Positions 1-8,744 of a DNA stretch of 64,000 nt are shown here, piece after piece (position 1 is the stretch's first letter; the number at the start of each line of letters is the position of its first letter). The notes beneath the pieces are model-generated. The model searched no databases. It saw only the letters and a list, made by a program, of their open reading frames with translations, and was not told the DNA's origin. The stretch is from Bacteroidales bacterium UBA4331. GTDB lineage: Bacteria > Bacteroidota > Bacteroidia > Bacteroidales > Paludibacteraceae. The DNA lies in NCBI GenBank assembly GCA_002394395.1, contig DGTR01000008.1, positions 1 through 64,000 of the forward strand, in the 5' to 3' direction. A program made the translations under genes and the position numbers.

Positions 1-486
1 ATAGGCTTTACGGCGCGAGACACCCGGTTCGTGAATATTGATTCCTAAGATTGAATGGTCTTGCAGCGGATCTGCATGCCTGGGAAAATGTCTCTTCAGA
101 GCCTCCGGGAAACACTCCGTCAGCGGATCATTACTATACGGCACTCCGTCCACGATAACAGGAATAATACTGTCTCGGCGGCCCAAGGAAACAAAATAAT
201 CGATGCCGCTATTGACAAAAACGGATTTCGCGGAACGAGGGGAACAAACGACAATCAAAAAGCGCGACTGCTCCATGCGGGATTTGAGTTCCTGCATCAA
301 TTCCTCCCCCGCGTGCATGTCATTCAAATAGCAGTAAAGAGGCTTGATTTTTCGCGGCACATTATTCTGCTTGCATAGGACAGCCGGGAGCCGGTAACTC
401 TCTATGGCATGCTGCAAACGAAGAGCTTCCCGGGCATCGGAACTCTGAAAACTGATGAACGCAAAATATGTATAAGTCGTCTGCAT
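1..486 (-). CDS. thsB: TIR-domain protein, probable type II Thoeris ThsB (partial)
   Basis: The visible 162 residues form a bacterial TIR domain: an initial strand reading YFAFISF, a long helix, the strand-turn segment RFLIVVCSPRSAKS at about residues 75-88, and SIIPVIVDG at 106-114. No stop is reached, so the C-terminus lies beyond the left edge. It starts nine bases after the macro-domain gene on the same strand, so the two are co-transcribed. In type II Thoeris the TIR protein makes a nucleotide signal from NAD after phage infection, and the macro protein senses it. The position that normally holds the catalytic glutamate (between the FVN and the following hydrophobic residue) is a glycine, residue 94, here. 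The TIR call is firm; the Thoeris role is inferred from the pair. Confidence 0.8.
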   Translation of the reverse strand, partial: MQTTYTYFAFISFQSSDAREALRLQHAIESYRLPAVLCKQNNVPRKIKPLYCYLNDMHAGEELMQELKSRMEQSRFLIVVCSPRSAKSVFVNSGIDYFVSLGRRDSIIPVIVDGVPYSNDPLTECFPEALKRHFPRHADPLQDHSILGINIHEPGVSRRKAY

Positions 487-495
487 AACAAAAAA

Positions 496-1410
496 TTAAA
501 TTGCCGGTCGTTTGGCTAAGTGCTCTATGATTACCGGATATTTCTGGAAATCGATATCCGGTGCATTATCCGGATGCACACAAATCCGCAATACACGGCA
601 ACAATTCTTTTCCCGCGCCACGGCAAAGAACGTTTGTATCATCAGATCTATCTTCTGCTCCGTCGAAAATTCGGAAGGCAGATCGACAAACTTATTCCCC
701 ATCACCGCTACATTAACAATATCGTTTCGTCTGCGAGGGTCGGATAAGTTATACCACATTTTTTTCAGGCAGGTGATATATTCCTCTTTGGAGATCTGAA
801 TCGTACCGTTCGGTTGCAGCCTTGTAAAAGCCACACAGCAAAACGGATCATTTTCAATCTGTATCGGACAGAGCGTACCTAACGCATATTGCTCTTGACG
901 TCCCGGCAAATCCATGTTGGTCTGCAGCGGATTGACATCCTCCAAAGCGGCATCAATCAGCTCTTCCACGGCTATATTCTTCTGTTTGCATAATTGCAGA
1001 AAAGCCCCGTGTAATGATTTCGGACTGATAATTCGCTCCAGATCGGTATCGAAGGTATCTACCGTGTGAATAACTTTCAATCCTTCCTGCTTTAATATAT
1101 CACAACATTCTATAATGACCCAAATATCCGTTTGTTTGTCCTTATATACGGCACGCGTGCGAGGCCAGTTTATCAGCACAGCCAAGACAAGAATCAAAAT
1201 GATTATTAAGCAGAAAATCGGGAAATATGCAGTTATGAAATAAGGGATAGCTACTTTCAGCCATACAGCTTGGTTCGTAGGAAGAAATGCGATCAAAGAT
1301 CCTACAACCGTAATGACCAAAACAGCCCATTGCAGAAAATCACGCATACTATGCCACGCCAATCTTTTCCAGTGTCGCATGACATATTTTCTTTTGCCCG
1401 AATTGTCCAT
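496..1410 (-). CDS. thsA: Two-TM macro-domain effector, probable type II Thoeris ThsA
   Basis: The 304-residue protein has two N-terminal membrane helices (about residues 27-44 and 52-80) and a soluble domain of about 210 residues. Residues 120-135 (FDTDLERIISPKSLHG) match the segment typical of Thoeris-type macro domains, and VNVAVMGNKFVDLP near residue 235 resembles a macro-domain core strand. In this family the macro domain senses an ADP-ribose-derived signal and the membrane part is thought to disrupt the cell. The frame can be extended to a TTG at 1455, but that codon lies inside the promoter's -7 box, so the ATG at 1410 is preferred. It is followed by the TIR gene. The family assignment rests on motif memory rather than on a search. 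Confidence 0.72.
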   Translation of the reverse strand: MDNSGKRKYVMRHWKRLAWHSMRDFLQWAVLVITVVGSLIAFLPTNQAVWLKVAIPYFITAYFPIFCLIIILILVLAVLINWPRTRAVYKDKQTDIWVIIECCDILKQEGLKVIHTVDTFDTDLERIISPKSLHGAFLQLCKQKNIAVEELIDAALEDVNPLQTNMDLPGRQEQYALGTLCPIQIENDPFCCVAFTRLQPNGTIQISKEEYITCLKKMWYNLSDPRRRNDIVNVAVMGNKFVDLPSEFSTEQKIDLMIQTFFAVAREKNCCRVLRICVHPDNAPDIDFQKYPVIIEHLAKRPAI

Positions 1411-1452
1411 GGCGAGAATTGTTTGGTACAAGTGGTAAACTAAATTTCGCTG

Positions 1453-1483
1453 CAAATTTACTGCTTTTTTTTGAATTATGCAA
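1453..1483 (-). promoter_or_regulatory. Bacteroidetes-type promoter for thsA-thsB
   Basis: On the minus strand a TTG (1481-1483) is followed after 20 bases by TAAATTTG (1453-1460). It is back to back with the dnaE promoter. Confidence 0.7.
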
Positions 1484-1519
1484 GAAAAAGTAAAAAAAAA
1501 TAAGAAATTACGCGGGTGC

Positions 1520-1550
1520 TTGCGTATGTCAAAAAAATTTAGTAACTTTG
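1520..1550 (+). promoter_or_regulatory. Bacteroidetes-type promoter for dnaE
   Basis: TTG at 1520-1522, 20 bases, then TAACTTTG at 1543-1550. Transcription would start near 1557, which excludes the upstream in-frame ATG at 1478 and supports translation from 1568. Confidence 0.8.
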
Positions 1551-1567
1551 CAGCAAATTTTGGATTT

Positions 1568-4500
1568 ATGACTTTTACACATCTTCATGTACACTCCCAC
1601 TACTCCCTGCTGGACGGACTATCCAAGGTAGAGGAAATCGTAGATAAGTGTCTGGCGACGGGCATGAACGCCGTGGCGTTAACCGATCACGGCAATATGT
1701 ACGGCATCAAGGACCTGCTGGACTACTGCAAGGGCGTGAATAAGAAACTCAAAGCTGCCGCAGAAGAGAAAGGTGAGCCTTTTGTTCCCTTCAAGCCCAT
1801 CGTGGGCTGCGAGGCATATTGTGCGCGTCGCGGACGACACTCCATGAGCGACGACAAAGCCGTGAACGGCGAGGGCAAGACTTACGTCATCGACCGCTCG
1901 GGATGGCACCTCATCCTCTTGGCGAAGAATATGGTGGGCTACCATAACCTCTGCCGCATCGTATCGCACGGATATATGTCAGACGCTTTCTACCATACGC
2001 CGCGTATCGACAAAGAGCTCTTGGAGAAATGGCACGAAGGTGTCATCTGCTGCTCTGCCTGTCTCGGTGGAGAGCTGCCGCAGAAGATATTAGGAGCACA
2101 GACCGCTATCGCTGACAGAGCACAGACCGCTTCGCTGACAGAGCTCATTGAGCAAGGCGTTTATCAGGAAGCGGAAGAGACGGTAAAATGGTTCAAGGGG
2201 CTGTTTGGCGAGGATTATTACATTGAGTTACAGCGCCATGAGACGCAGAAACCAGGAGGTGATCAGGACACTTACGAACGGCAGAAACAGGTGAACCCTG
2301 TGCTTGTGGAGCTTGCCCGCAAGTACGACGTGAAGATCATTGCGACCAACGACTCGCACTTCGTGAACGAAGAAGACGCGGAGGCGCATGACCGATTGAT
2401 CTGTCTGAGTACCAACCACTTCGTCAACGACGTCAACCGAATGCACTATACCAAACAGGAGTGGCTCAAGACGCCCGAAGAGATGGCGGCTATCTTCCCC
2501 GACCTGCCGGAAGCGCTGGAGAACACGCAGGAGATCGTCGATAAGGTGGAGATCTACGACATCGACCACGACCCGATCATGCCTAAGTTCGACATCCCCG
2601 CTTCGTTCGGCAAAGAGGAAGACTACCCCGACCGTCTGGCGTTCGAGAGTGCGTACCTGCGCCATCTGACGATGGAGGGTGCCAAAGAGCGTTACGGCGA
2701 AGAGCGGTTGCAGAACGACGAGGAACTCAAAGAGCGTATCGAGTTCGAGCTCAACACCATCATCACGATGGGTTTCCCGGGTTACTTCCTCATCGTCATG
2801 GATTTCATCCGTGCGGCGCGTGAGGAGCTGGACGTCTCCGTCGGTCCAGGCCGTGGTTCGGCGGCAGGTTCGGTAGTGGCTTACTGTCTGAAGATTACCG
2901 ATCTGGATCCTCTCAAGTACGACCTGCTGTTTGAGCGTTTCCTCAACCCCGACCGTATATCCCTACCGGATATCGATACGGACTTCGAGGATTGCGGCCG
3001 CGGCAAGGTGCTTGATTACGTCAGCCGCAAGTACGGCGAGACACATGTGGCGCATATCGTGACATACGGCAAGATGGCTACCAAGTCCGCCTTGGCCGAT
3101 GTCGGCCGCGTGCAGCAAGTGCCGTTAGCGAGGGTAAATGAGCTCAAGTCCTTTATCCCCGACCGCGATTTCCCGGACTCCTTACTGAAGGACCTGCCGA
3201 AAGATGCCAAACGTCCCAAAGTGAACCTCAAGAACTGCTATAAGTACATCCCCGAACTCAGAGAGGAGCATAAGAACGGCGATCCGAATGTGCGGTCGAT
3301 GCTTGACTACGCAGCGCGGTTGGAAGGTACGATTAGGCAAGTAGGTGTACACGCCTGCGGCGTGATCATCGGAGCAGACGACCTGACGAACTTCGCGCCG
3401 CTGAGTTCCGTCGAGGACAAGAATAGTAAGAAACGCGTGCTCGTGACCGAATACGACGGGCATGTAGTGGAGTCTGTGGGCCTGATCAAGATGGACTTCC
3501 TCGGCCTCATCACCCTGACGATCATCAAAGAGTGTCTGAGAAACATCAAGAAAGCGCAAGGCATCGATATCGACATCGACCATATACCCATCGACGACGA
3601 GGTGACTTACAAACTCTTCCAGGAAGGACGGACGGTAGCGGTCTTCCAGTTCGAGTCCGCCGGCATGCAGAAATACCTGCGTGAGTTGAAGCCGACGGTC
3701 ATCGGCGACCTCATCGCCATGAACGCCCTCTACCGCCCGGGACCGATGGATTATATACCGCAATTCATCCGCCGCAAGCAAGGCCTCGAGCCTGTGACGT
3801 ACGACATCCCTGTGATGGAGAAATACCTCAAGGACACTTATGGCGTGACCGTCTATCAGGAGCAAGTCATGCTCCTCAGCCGCCTCTTGGCGAACTTCAC
3901 CCGCGGCGAGAGCGACAAGCTCCGTAAGGCGATGGGAAAGAAGCAGATGGCTGTTCTGGAGTCGCTGCAAGTCAAGTTCATGGAAGGCGGCAAAGCGAAC
4001 GGTCACGACCCGAAAGTGCTGACGAAAATCTGGGAGGACTGGAAGAAATTTGCGTCATACGCCTTCAATAAATCGCACGCCGCATGTTACTCTTGGGTCG
4101 CTTATCAGACGGGTTACCTCAAAGCCCATTACCCGGCAGAGTTCATGGCGGCGAACCTCACCGTCCATAAGGACGATATCAAGGAGGTGACCAAGCTGAT
4201 GGACGAATGCAAAGTGCTCGGACTGAGTGTCTTGGAACCGGACGTGAACGAGTCGGAGTTGTCCTTCACGGTCAACGAGAAAGGCGCTATCCGGTTCGGT
4301 CTCGGCGGCATCAAAGGTGTCGGCGAAGGCGCAGCAGAGGCCATCATCAAAGAGCGCGAGAAAAACGGCAAATACAAAGATATCTTCGATTTTCTGGAGC
4401 GCGTGAACCTGCAGTCCTGCAACCGCAAGACCATCGAGAACCTCGCGCAGGCAGGTGCTTTCGAGTGCTTCGAGGACCTCTACCGCGAGCAGTTCTTCGG

Positions 4501-5455
4501 CGTCAACGACAGCGGCGAATCGGGACTCGACCTGCTGATGAACTACGGCAATAAATGGCAGGCAGACAAAGCCTCCAACGCCAACTCGCTCTTCGACGAT
4601 TTCGACATCGAGGTGGATATACACCACCCTTCCCTGCCGCAAGTACCCCGTTGGGACACCATCGAGCGGCTCAACAAAGAGAAAGAACTCATCGGCATCT
4701 ATCTCTCCGCACACCCTCTGGACGAGTATGCGTTCGAGGTCAACGAGTTGAGTAACACCACAGCGTTAGAGATGTCGCAGTTCGATAAATGGCGCCGCCC
4801 GGACGCCCGCAACGAAGCGGAGATCAACCTCCGCAAGCAACAGGTCGAGGAGCCGGATGAGCAGGTCCTCCTGCCTTCGCAGTTCCTTGCCGCGCACAAG
4901 AACCAGGCCTGCCTCATCGGCGGACTCATCATAGAAGCGGAGCAACTGCGTTCGCAGAAAGGTAACCCGTACGGCCGTTATACCATCGAAGACTACACAG
5001 GCTCCTACCAGTTCGTGCTCTTCGGCAACGCTTATGCGCAGTTCGCCCACCTCATGCTCAAGGACCTCTTCGTCCTTGTCACCGGCGTTGTGCAGCAGAA
5101 AGGCGCCGGCATGAAATGGTTTAAGGAAGCCAAAGATGAGGAGGCGGAGTTTGAGTTCGTAGTGCAGCAGGTGGAGATGATGAACGAGGCGCAGGACAAA
5201 CGTATGGAGGGTATCAATATCCGGTTGTCGTTGGATGCGCTGAGTTATGAATTGATTGACGAACTGAATGACGTGCTCAAGGCCAACAAAGGCTCCGAGC
5301 GCGTACATATATCCGTCTTTAATCCTCTCAACCGTCACCAGGTAGCCCTCACCAGCCGCTCCAAAGCGATTCACGTCACCCCGCAGTTCTACAAATGGCT
5401 CGTGACCAAAAGGATGGAAGGCGTGCTGGAGTTTAATGTAGTAACGAAAGAATAA
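1568..5455 (+). CDS. dnaE: DNA polymerase III subunit alpha
   Basis: Replicative polymerase catalytic subunit of 1295 residues. The PHP domain begins at residue 5 with HLHVHSHYS. The polymerase core shows PGRGSAAGSV near residue 427 and the acidic motif PDIDTDFED at about 467-475, which carries two metal-binding aspartates. YRPGPMDYIPQFI and YQEQVM lie in the fingers region, and an OB-fold with an IGGLI strand sits near residue 1115. An ATG at 1478 is in frame, but it precedes the promoter, so MTFTHLHVHSH is taken as the start. About 180 residues in, a tandem pair of short repeats (2094-2142) encodes AQTAIADRAQTASLTEL, which looks like an inserted loop. Confidence 0.96.
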   Translation: MTFTHLHVHSHYSLLDGLSKVEEIVDKCLATGMNAVALTDHGNMYGIKDLLDYCKGVNKKLKAAAEEKGEPFVPFKPIVGCEAYCARRGRHSMSDDKAVNGEGKTYVIDRSGWHLILLAKNMVGYHNLCRIVSHGYMSDAFYHTPRIDKELLEKWHEGVICCSACLGGELPQKILGAQTAIADRAQTASLTELIEQGVYQEAEETVKWFKGLFGEDYYIELQRHETQKPGGDQDTYERQKQVNPVLVELARKYDVKIIATNDSHFVNEEDAEAHDRLICLSTNHFVNDVNRMHYTKQEWLKTPEEMAAIFPDLPEALENTQEIVDKVEIYDIDHDPIMPKFDIPASFGKEEDYPDRLAFESAYLRHLTMEGAKERYGEERLQNDEELKERIEFELNTIITMGFPGYFLIVMDFIRAAREELDVSVGPGRGSAAGSVVAYCLKITDLDPLKYDLLFERFLNPDRISLPDIDTDFEDCGRGKVLDYVSRKYGETHVAHIVTYGKMATKSALADVGRVQQVPLARVNELKSFIPDRDFPDSLLKDLPKDAKRPKVNLKNCYKYIPELREEHKNGDPNVRSMLDYAARLEGTIRQVGVHACGVIIGADDLTNFAPLSSVEDKNSKKRVLVTEYDGHVVESVGLIKMDFLGLITLTIIKECLRNIKKAQGIDIDIDHIPIDDEVTYKLFQEGRTVAVFQFESAGMQKYLRELKPTVIGDLIAMNALYRPGPMDYIPQFIRRKQGLEPVTYDIPVMEKYLKDTYGVTVYQEQVMLLSRLLANFTRGESDKLRKAMGKKQMAVLESLQVKFMEGGKANGHDPKVLTKIWEDWKKFASYAFNKSHAACYSWVAYQTGYLKAHYPAEFMAANLTVHKDDIKEVTKLMDECKVLGLSVLEPDVNESELSFTVNEKGAIRFGLGGIKGVGEGAAEAIIKEREKNGKYKDIFDFLERVNLQSCNRKTIENLAQAGAFECFEDLYREQFFGVNDSGESGLDLLMNYGNKWQADKASNANSLFDDFDIEVDIHHPSLPQVPRWDTIERLNKEKELIGIYLSAHPLDEYAFEVNELSNTTALEMSQFDKWRRPDARNEAEINLRKQQVEEPDEQVLLPSQFLAAHKNQACLIGGLIIEAEQLRSQKGNPYGRYTIEDYTGSYQFVLFGNAYAQFAHLMLKDLFVLVTGVVQQKGAGMKWFKEAKDEEAEFEFVVQQVEMMNEAQDKRMEGINIRLSLDALSYELIDELNDVLKANKGSERVHISVFNPLNRHQVALTSRSKAIHVTPQFYKWLVTKRMEGVLEFNVVTKE
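2094..2142 (+). repeat. In-frame tandem word repeat in dnaE, shared with mnmE
   Basis: Two units of about 24 bases share the words GAGCACAGACCGCT and TCGCTGACAGAG. The same words occur on the plus strand at 9950-9991, inside mnmE. Confidence 0.7.
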
Positions 5456-5486
5456 AGCCCCACCCGATCTCCCCATGAAGGGGAGG
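5454..5486. repeat. GC-rich palindromic element, copy 1
   Basis: The element starts AAAGCCCCACCCGA, followed by CTCCCCATGAAGGGGAG, which can fold into a hairpin. It fills the gap between dnaE and folC. Copies lie at 6305, 9393, 12265 and 43644. Confidence 0.8.
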
Positions 5487-5495
5487 AGAAATTAT

Positions 5496-6833
5496 ATGGA
5501 TTACAAAGAAGCGATAGAATATTTGTATAACGCGCGGCCGCCGTTTCATATGGTAGGCGCGGCAGCGTACAAGCCCGGTCTGGAGAACACGCTCCGCCTC
5601 ATGGCGCATGTCGGTAACCCGCATGAGAAACTGCGGGCAATACACGTAGCAGGCACCAACGGCAAGGGTTCGACATCCCATCTGATCGCCGCTGTTCTGC
5701 AAGCCGCTGGCTACAAAGTGGGGCTGTACACCAGTCCGCATTTAGTCTCCCTTACCGAGCGCATCCGCATCAACGGAGTACCGATTCCCGAAGCAGAAGT
5801 GGCGCAGTTCATCGAGACGAACAAGGCCTTCCTCGACGAGACAGGCCCCTCTTTCTTCGAGACGATGACCGCCATGGCGTTTGCGTATTTTGTAGCGCAG
5901 AAGGTAGATTTTGCAGTCGTGGAAGTGGGACTCGGCGGACGGCTCGACAGCACCAATGTTCTCACACCGGTTCTCTCCGTCATCACGAATATAGGTCTGG
6001 ACCACACAGAGTTCTTGGGCAACACGCTTGCGAAGATCGCCCGTGAGAAAGCCGGTATCATCAAACCCGGCGTGCCCTGCGTCATCGGCGAGACGCATCC
6101 CCAGACGATGAACGTGTTCCTCGACAAAGCGCAGGAGTGCGGCATCTTAGGCGAAGGTCTGGAGACCACCGACTGCCGGATCTGGTTCGCCGATCAATGC
6201 GGTTACCTGCGTACCCGAAGGCTCCGCGAAGCGCCCGAGTGCGAACTCAAAGGTCTCTATCAGGAGAAAAACCTCCAGACGGCCTTTGTGGCGTTGCAGG
6301 TGTTGAGAGGGCCTAACCCCAACCCTTCCCTAAAAGGAAGGGAGTATTTTTCCATCAGCAGAGAAGCTATCAGAGAAGGCTTCGCGCATGTGTGCCGTCT
6401 GACGGGATTACGAGGACGATGGGAGACGCTGCGTGAGAAGCCGCTTGTGCTCTGCGACACCGGACATAACTCGCACGGCATCCAGTACGTCGCCCAGCAA
6501 CTCAAGACCCTCCCGAACCCGCATATATGGATTGTCTTCGGCATGGTCAATGACAAAGATACCGAGGTCGTCATGCGGCTGCTGCCGAGCGACGACAAAT
6601 ACCATTATATCTTCACGACCCCGAATACCCATCGGGCAAGAACGGCAGAAGAGATGTTGGCGATGTGGGAGAGTTTTCAGCATTCAGCATTCAGTATTCA
6701 GCCGATGGCCATCGATGATCCGAAAGAGGCGATAAACTATGCGTTGGAACACGCCGCAGAGGAGGATGCGGTCTTTATCGGCGGCAGTAACTACCTCGTG
6801 GGCGAGGCCTTGCAAATGATTAGCGACAAATGA
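5496..6833 (+). CDS. folC: Bifunctional folylpolyglutamate/dihydrofolate synthase
   Basis: Mur-ligase-like enzyme of 445 residues that adds glutamate to folates. The P-loop HVAGTNGKGST is near residue 50, YTSPHL follows near 80, and VEVGLGGRLDSTN near 145 is the family metal/ATP region. The start MDYKEAIEYLY is chosen over an ATG at 5475 that lies in the upstream palindromic element. Two stretches look like repeat-encoded extra peptides: RGPNPNPSLKGRE (from the GC-rich element at 6305-6343) and FQHSAFSIQP (from 6677-6702). The stop overlaps the prmA start by four bases. Confidence 0.94.
   Translation: MDYKEAIEYLYNARPPFHMVGAAAYKPGLENTLRLMAHVGNPHEKLRAIHVAGTNGKGSTSHLIAAVLQAAGYKVGLYTSPHLVSLTERIRINGVPIPEAEVAQFIETNKAFLDETGPSFFETMTAMAFAYFVAQKVDFAVVEVGLGGRLDSTNVLTPVLSVITNIGLDHTEFLGNTLAKIAREKAGIIKPGVPCVIGETHPQTMNVFLDKAQECGILGEGLETTDCRIWFADQCGYLRTRRLREAPECELKGLYQEKNLQTAFVALQVLRGPNPNPSLKGREYFSISREAIREGFAHVCRLTGLRGRWETLREKPLVLCDTGHNSHGIQYVAQQLKTLPNPHIWIVFGMVNDKDTEVVMRLLPSDDKYHYIFTTPNTHRARTAEEMLAMWESFQHSAFSIQPMAIDDPKEAINYALEHAAEEDAVFIGGSNYLVGEALQMISDK
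6305..6343. repeat. GC-rich palindromic element inside folC, copy 2
   Basis: Contains CTAACCCCAACCCTTCCC followed by AAAAGGAAGGGAG, a member of the 5454 family with an intact hairpin. It is in frame and encodes GPNPNPSLKGRE. Confidence 0.75.
6677..6702. repeat. Short word repeat in folC
   Basis: Three consecutive imperfect ATTCAG(C/T) units, in frame, encoding FQHSAFSIQP. Confidence 0.6.
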
Positions 6834-7666
6834 AGTACCACGTATTACATATAACGACGGATTTTGCCGAGGAATGGCAGAAAGAAGTGTTCGACCAGGA
6901 GCTTTGTGACCTCGGTGTGGATACCATAGACGCCGGTTTAGAACCGGAGCAAGCAGGTTATGCGGATTATTACATCCCTTCGGATCTATGGGAACAAAAC
7001 CAAGAAGCCATCCAAGCGCAGATCTCCGATACCGAAGGAGCGACGCTTCTTTCGGTGGATGAAGTGCCCGATCAAAATTGGAATGCGGTCTGGGAAGCCG
7101 AGCACCCGGTGCAAGAACTGCCGCTGGGCGTGAAGATCATCCCGCATTGTGCTTTCGGTGCCGGCCACCACGAGACGACGGCGATGATGATTGAGGCATT
7201 GATTAATTTCAAATCTCAAATTTCAAATTTTAAATTTAATGTCCTTGATAACGGGTGCGGAACCGGAGTGTTGGGGATTTTCGCCAAGAAACTCGGTGTG
7301 GCGCATGTGTTGGCAGTAGATATCGATGACAAGTCCGTGCAGAACACCCTCGAGAACGCTGCTCTGAATGGCGTAGAGTTAGATGTGCGTCTGGGAGATA
7401 TAAGTTCCTTTCCTTTCGGTGAAGAGACAGGATTAGGCGCCTTCGACCTCATCCTCGCCAATATTCATCGCAACATCCTCCTCGCGCAGATGCCTATCTA
7501 CGCGCGCATGATAAAAGAAGGAGGAGAAGTATGGATGAGTGGTTTTTATGAGACCGATTGTCCGGCACTCGAAGAAGAGGCCCAAAAGAACGGACTCCAA
7601 CTTATTGAAGTCCGCGCGAATGGCGAATGGCGGATGATGAGATGTCGAAAAGAGGAGCTTCGCTGA
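6830..7666 (+). CDS. prmA: Ribosomal protein L11 methyltransferase
   Basis: SAM-dependent methyltransferase of 278 residues that modifies L11. The SAM-binding motif LDNGCGTGVLGI is near residue 137, and the NIHRN segment near 215 corresponds to the catalytic NxxxN-type loop. Residues 125-136 (NFKSQISNFKFN) come from an AT-rich word repeat at 7206-7240, just before the SAM motif, and look like an inserted loop. It is translationally coupled to folC through ATGA. The last 65 bases overlap the end of convergent nadD. Confidence 0.9.
   Translation: MKYHVLHITTDFAEEWQKEVFDQELCDLGVDTIDAGLEPEQAGYADYYIPSDLWEQNQEAIQAQISDTEGATLLSVDEVPDQNWNAVWEAEHPVQELPLGVKIIPHCAFGAGHHETTAMMIEALINFKSQISNFKFNVLDNGCGTGVLGIFAKKLGVAHVLAVDIDDKSVQNTLENAALNGVELDVRLGDISSFPFGEETGLGAFDLILANIHRNILLAQMPIYARMIKEGGEVWMSGFYETDCPALEEEAQKNGLQLIEVRANGEWRMMRCRKEELR
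7206..7240. repeat. Short word repeat in prmA
   Basis: Repeats of AAATTTCAAAT, encoding QISNFKFN. A near-identical peptide, ISNFKFQISN, is encoded at 28246-28278 in an unrelated gene. Confidence 0.65.
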
Positions 7667-8150
7667 GGAACTGAAGTTCCTTGACCGGCTTCGCGGTATT
7701 TATCTTGCCCTTCTCGGCAGAGGCCACTCCTCCCGTTTGTCTGGAGGACGTTCTGGGATAAACGAAGATCCGGAAGTTCGCAAGGATATATTCGTACTCG
7801 CGCCATTTATCAAAAATAGCGAGATTATCTTCCCCGATGACGAGTGTGAACTCGTACTCGGGGAATTGTTTTTGCAGCTCGCGCAGGGTGTTAGCAGTAT
7901 AAGACGGTCGCGGCAACGAGAACTCGAAATCCGAAGCTTTCACTCCGGGGATATCTTTTATCGCCTCGCGCACCGCCGCCAGACGTTCTTCTTCGGGCGC
8001 TAAGATACCAGCATCTTTGAGCGGGTTATTGGGGCTGACCATGAGCCATAACTCATCGAGATCCGTATGCTCGATGACCCATTTTGCCAATCCCACATGC
8101 CCGAAATGCACGGGGTTGAAACTTCCTCCGTATATTCCGATGCGTAGCAT
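7602..8150 (-). CDS. nadD: Nicotinate-nucleotide adenylyltransferase, short C-terminus
   Basis: Adenylyltransferase of NAD biosynthesis with 182 residues. The nucleotidyl-transfer motif GGSFNPVHFGH is at residues 9-19 and the (I/V)SSxxIR motif appears as ISSSAIR at about 172-178. In most homologues another 15-25 residues follow that motif and close the domain; here the protein ends four residues later (HSRGLQ covers the tail). The end lies within the last codons of convergent prmA and contains the direct word CGCCATT twice. It may be a truncated but functional form or damaged by repeat insertion. Confidence 0.87.
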   Translation of the reverse strand: MLRIGIYGGSFNPVHFGHVGLAKWVIEHTDLDELWLMVSPNNPLKDAGILAPEEERLAAVREAIKDIPGVKASDFEFSLPRPSYTANTLRELQKQFPEYEFTLVIGEDNLAIFDKWREYEYILANFRIFVYPRTSSRQTGGVASAEKGKINTAKPVKELQFLSEAPLFDISSSAIRHSRGLQ

Positions 8151-8192
8151 CGTTGTTTAATCGTTTAGTGGAGCTACGCTCCGTTTAAGGGT

Positions 8193-8744
8193 TTATTTAT
8201 TCTCAATGATCGCATCGAGTTGTTCGAAGGCATGGGTGAGGTCGTCGTTTACGATCACGCGGTCGAAGTAGGGTTTGTAGGAGAGTTCTTCTTCCGCTTT
8301 CGCGAGGCGTTTCTCAATCATCTCCGGGCTCGTGTCTCCTCGGCCTTCCAGACGACGGCGCAGTTCCTCGATAGAAGGCGGACAGATGAAGATTGAAGTC
8401 GCTTCGTCGCCAAGGATCTTCTTGAGGTTCAGACCGCCTTTGACATCGACGTCAAAAAGCACCTGCCGTCCTGCCGCCTCAATGCGCTCGATCTCTTCTT
8501 TTAGCGTCCCGTAATAAAGGCCATCATAGACCTGCTCGTACTCGATGAAGTCGTTGTTCTCGATGCGTTTCTGGAACTCCTCGACAGAGATGAAGTAATA
8601 CTCTTTGCCGTTTACTTCCTGTCCACGCGGAGGACGCGTAGTACAGGATACCGAGAGTTCAAAGAGGTCCGGATGCCGGGTGAGCAGATGCTTCACCATG
8701 GTCGATTTACCGCTGCCCGAAGGCGCACAAAATATATATATCAT
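8193..8744 (-). CDS. gmk: Guanylate kinase
   Basis: GMP to GDP kinase of 183 residues. The P-loop APSGSGKST is at residues 7-15, followed by the GMP-binding segment SCTTRPPRGQEVNGKEYYF and the acidic FDVDVKG. Length is typical. The start overlaps the end of the YicC-family gene by four bases, and the gene ends 42 bases before the nadD start, so mnmE, yicC, gmk and nadD form one minus-strand operon. Confidence 0.95.
   Translation of the reverse strand: MIYIFCAPSGSGKSTMVKHLLTRHPDLFELSVSCTTRPPRGQEVNGKEYYFISVEEFQKRIENNDFIEYEQVYDGLYYGTLKEEIERIEAAGRQVLFDVDVKGGLNLKKILGDEATSIFICPPSIEELRRRLEGRGDTSPEMIEKRLAKAEEELSYKPYFDRVIVNDDLTHAFEQLDAIIENK

Noticed and set aside
55..378. Plus-strand open frame at the left edge
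   Set aside because: The minus strand encodes a clear TIR domain over the same bases.
3182..4006. Long minus-strand open frame within dnaE
   Set aside because: Antisense to conserved polymerase sequence, with no family resemblance.
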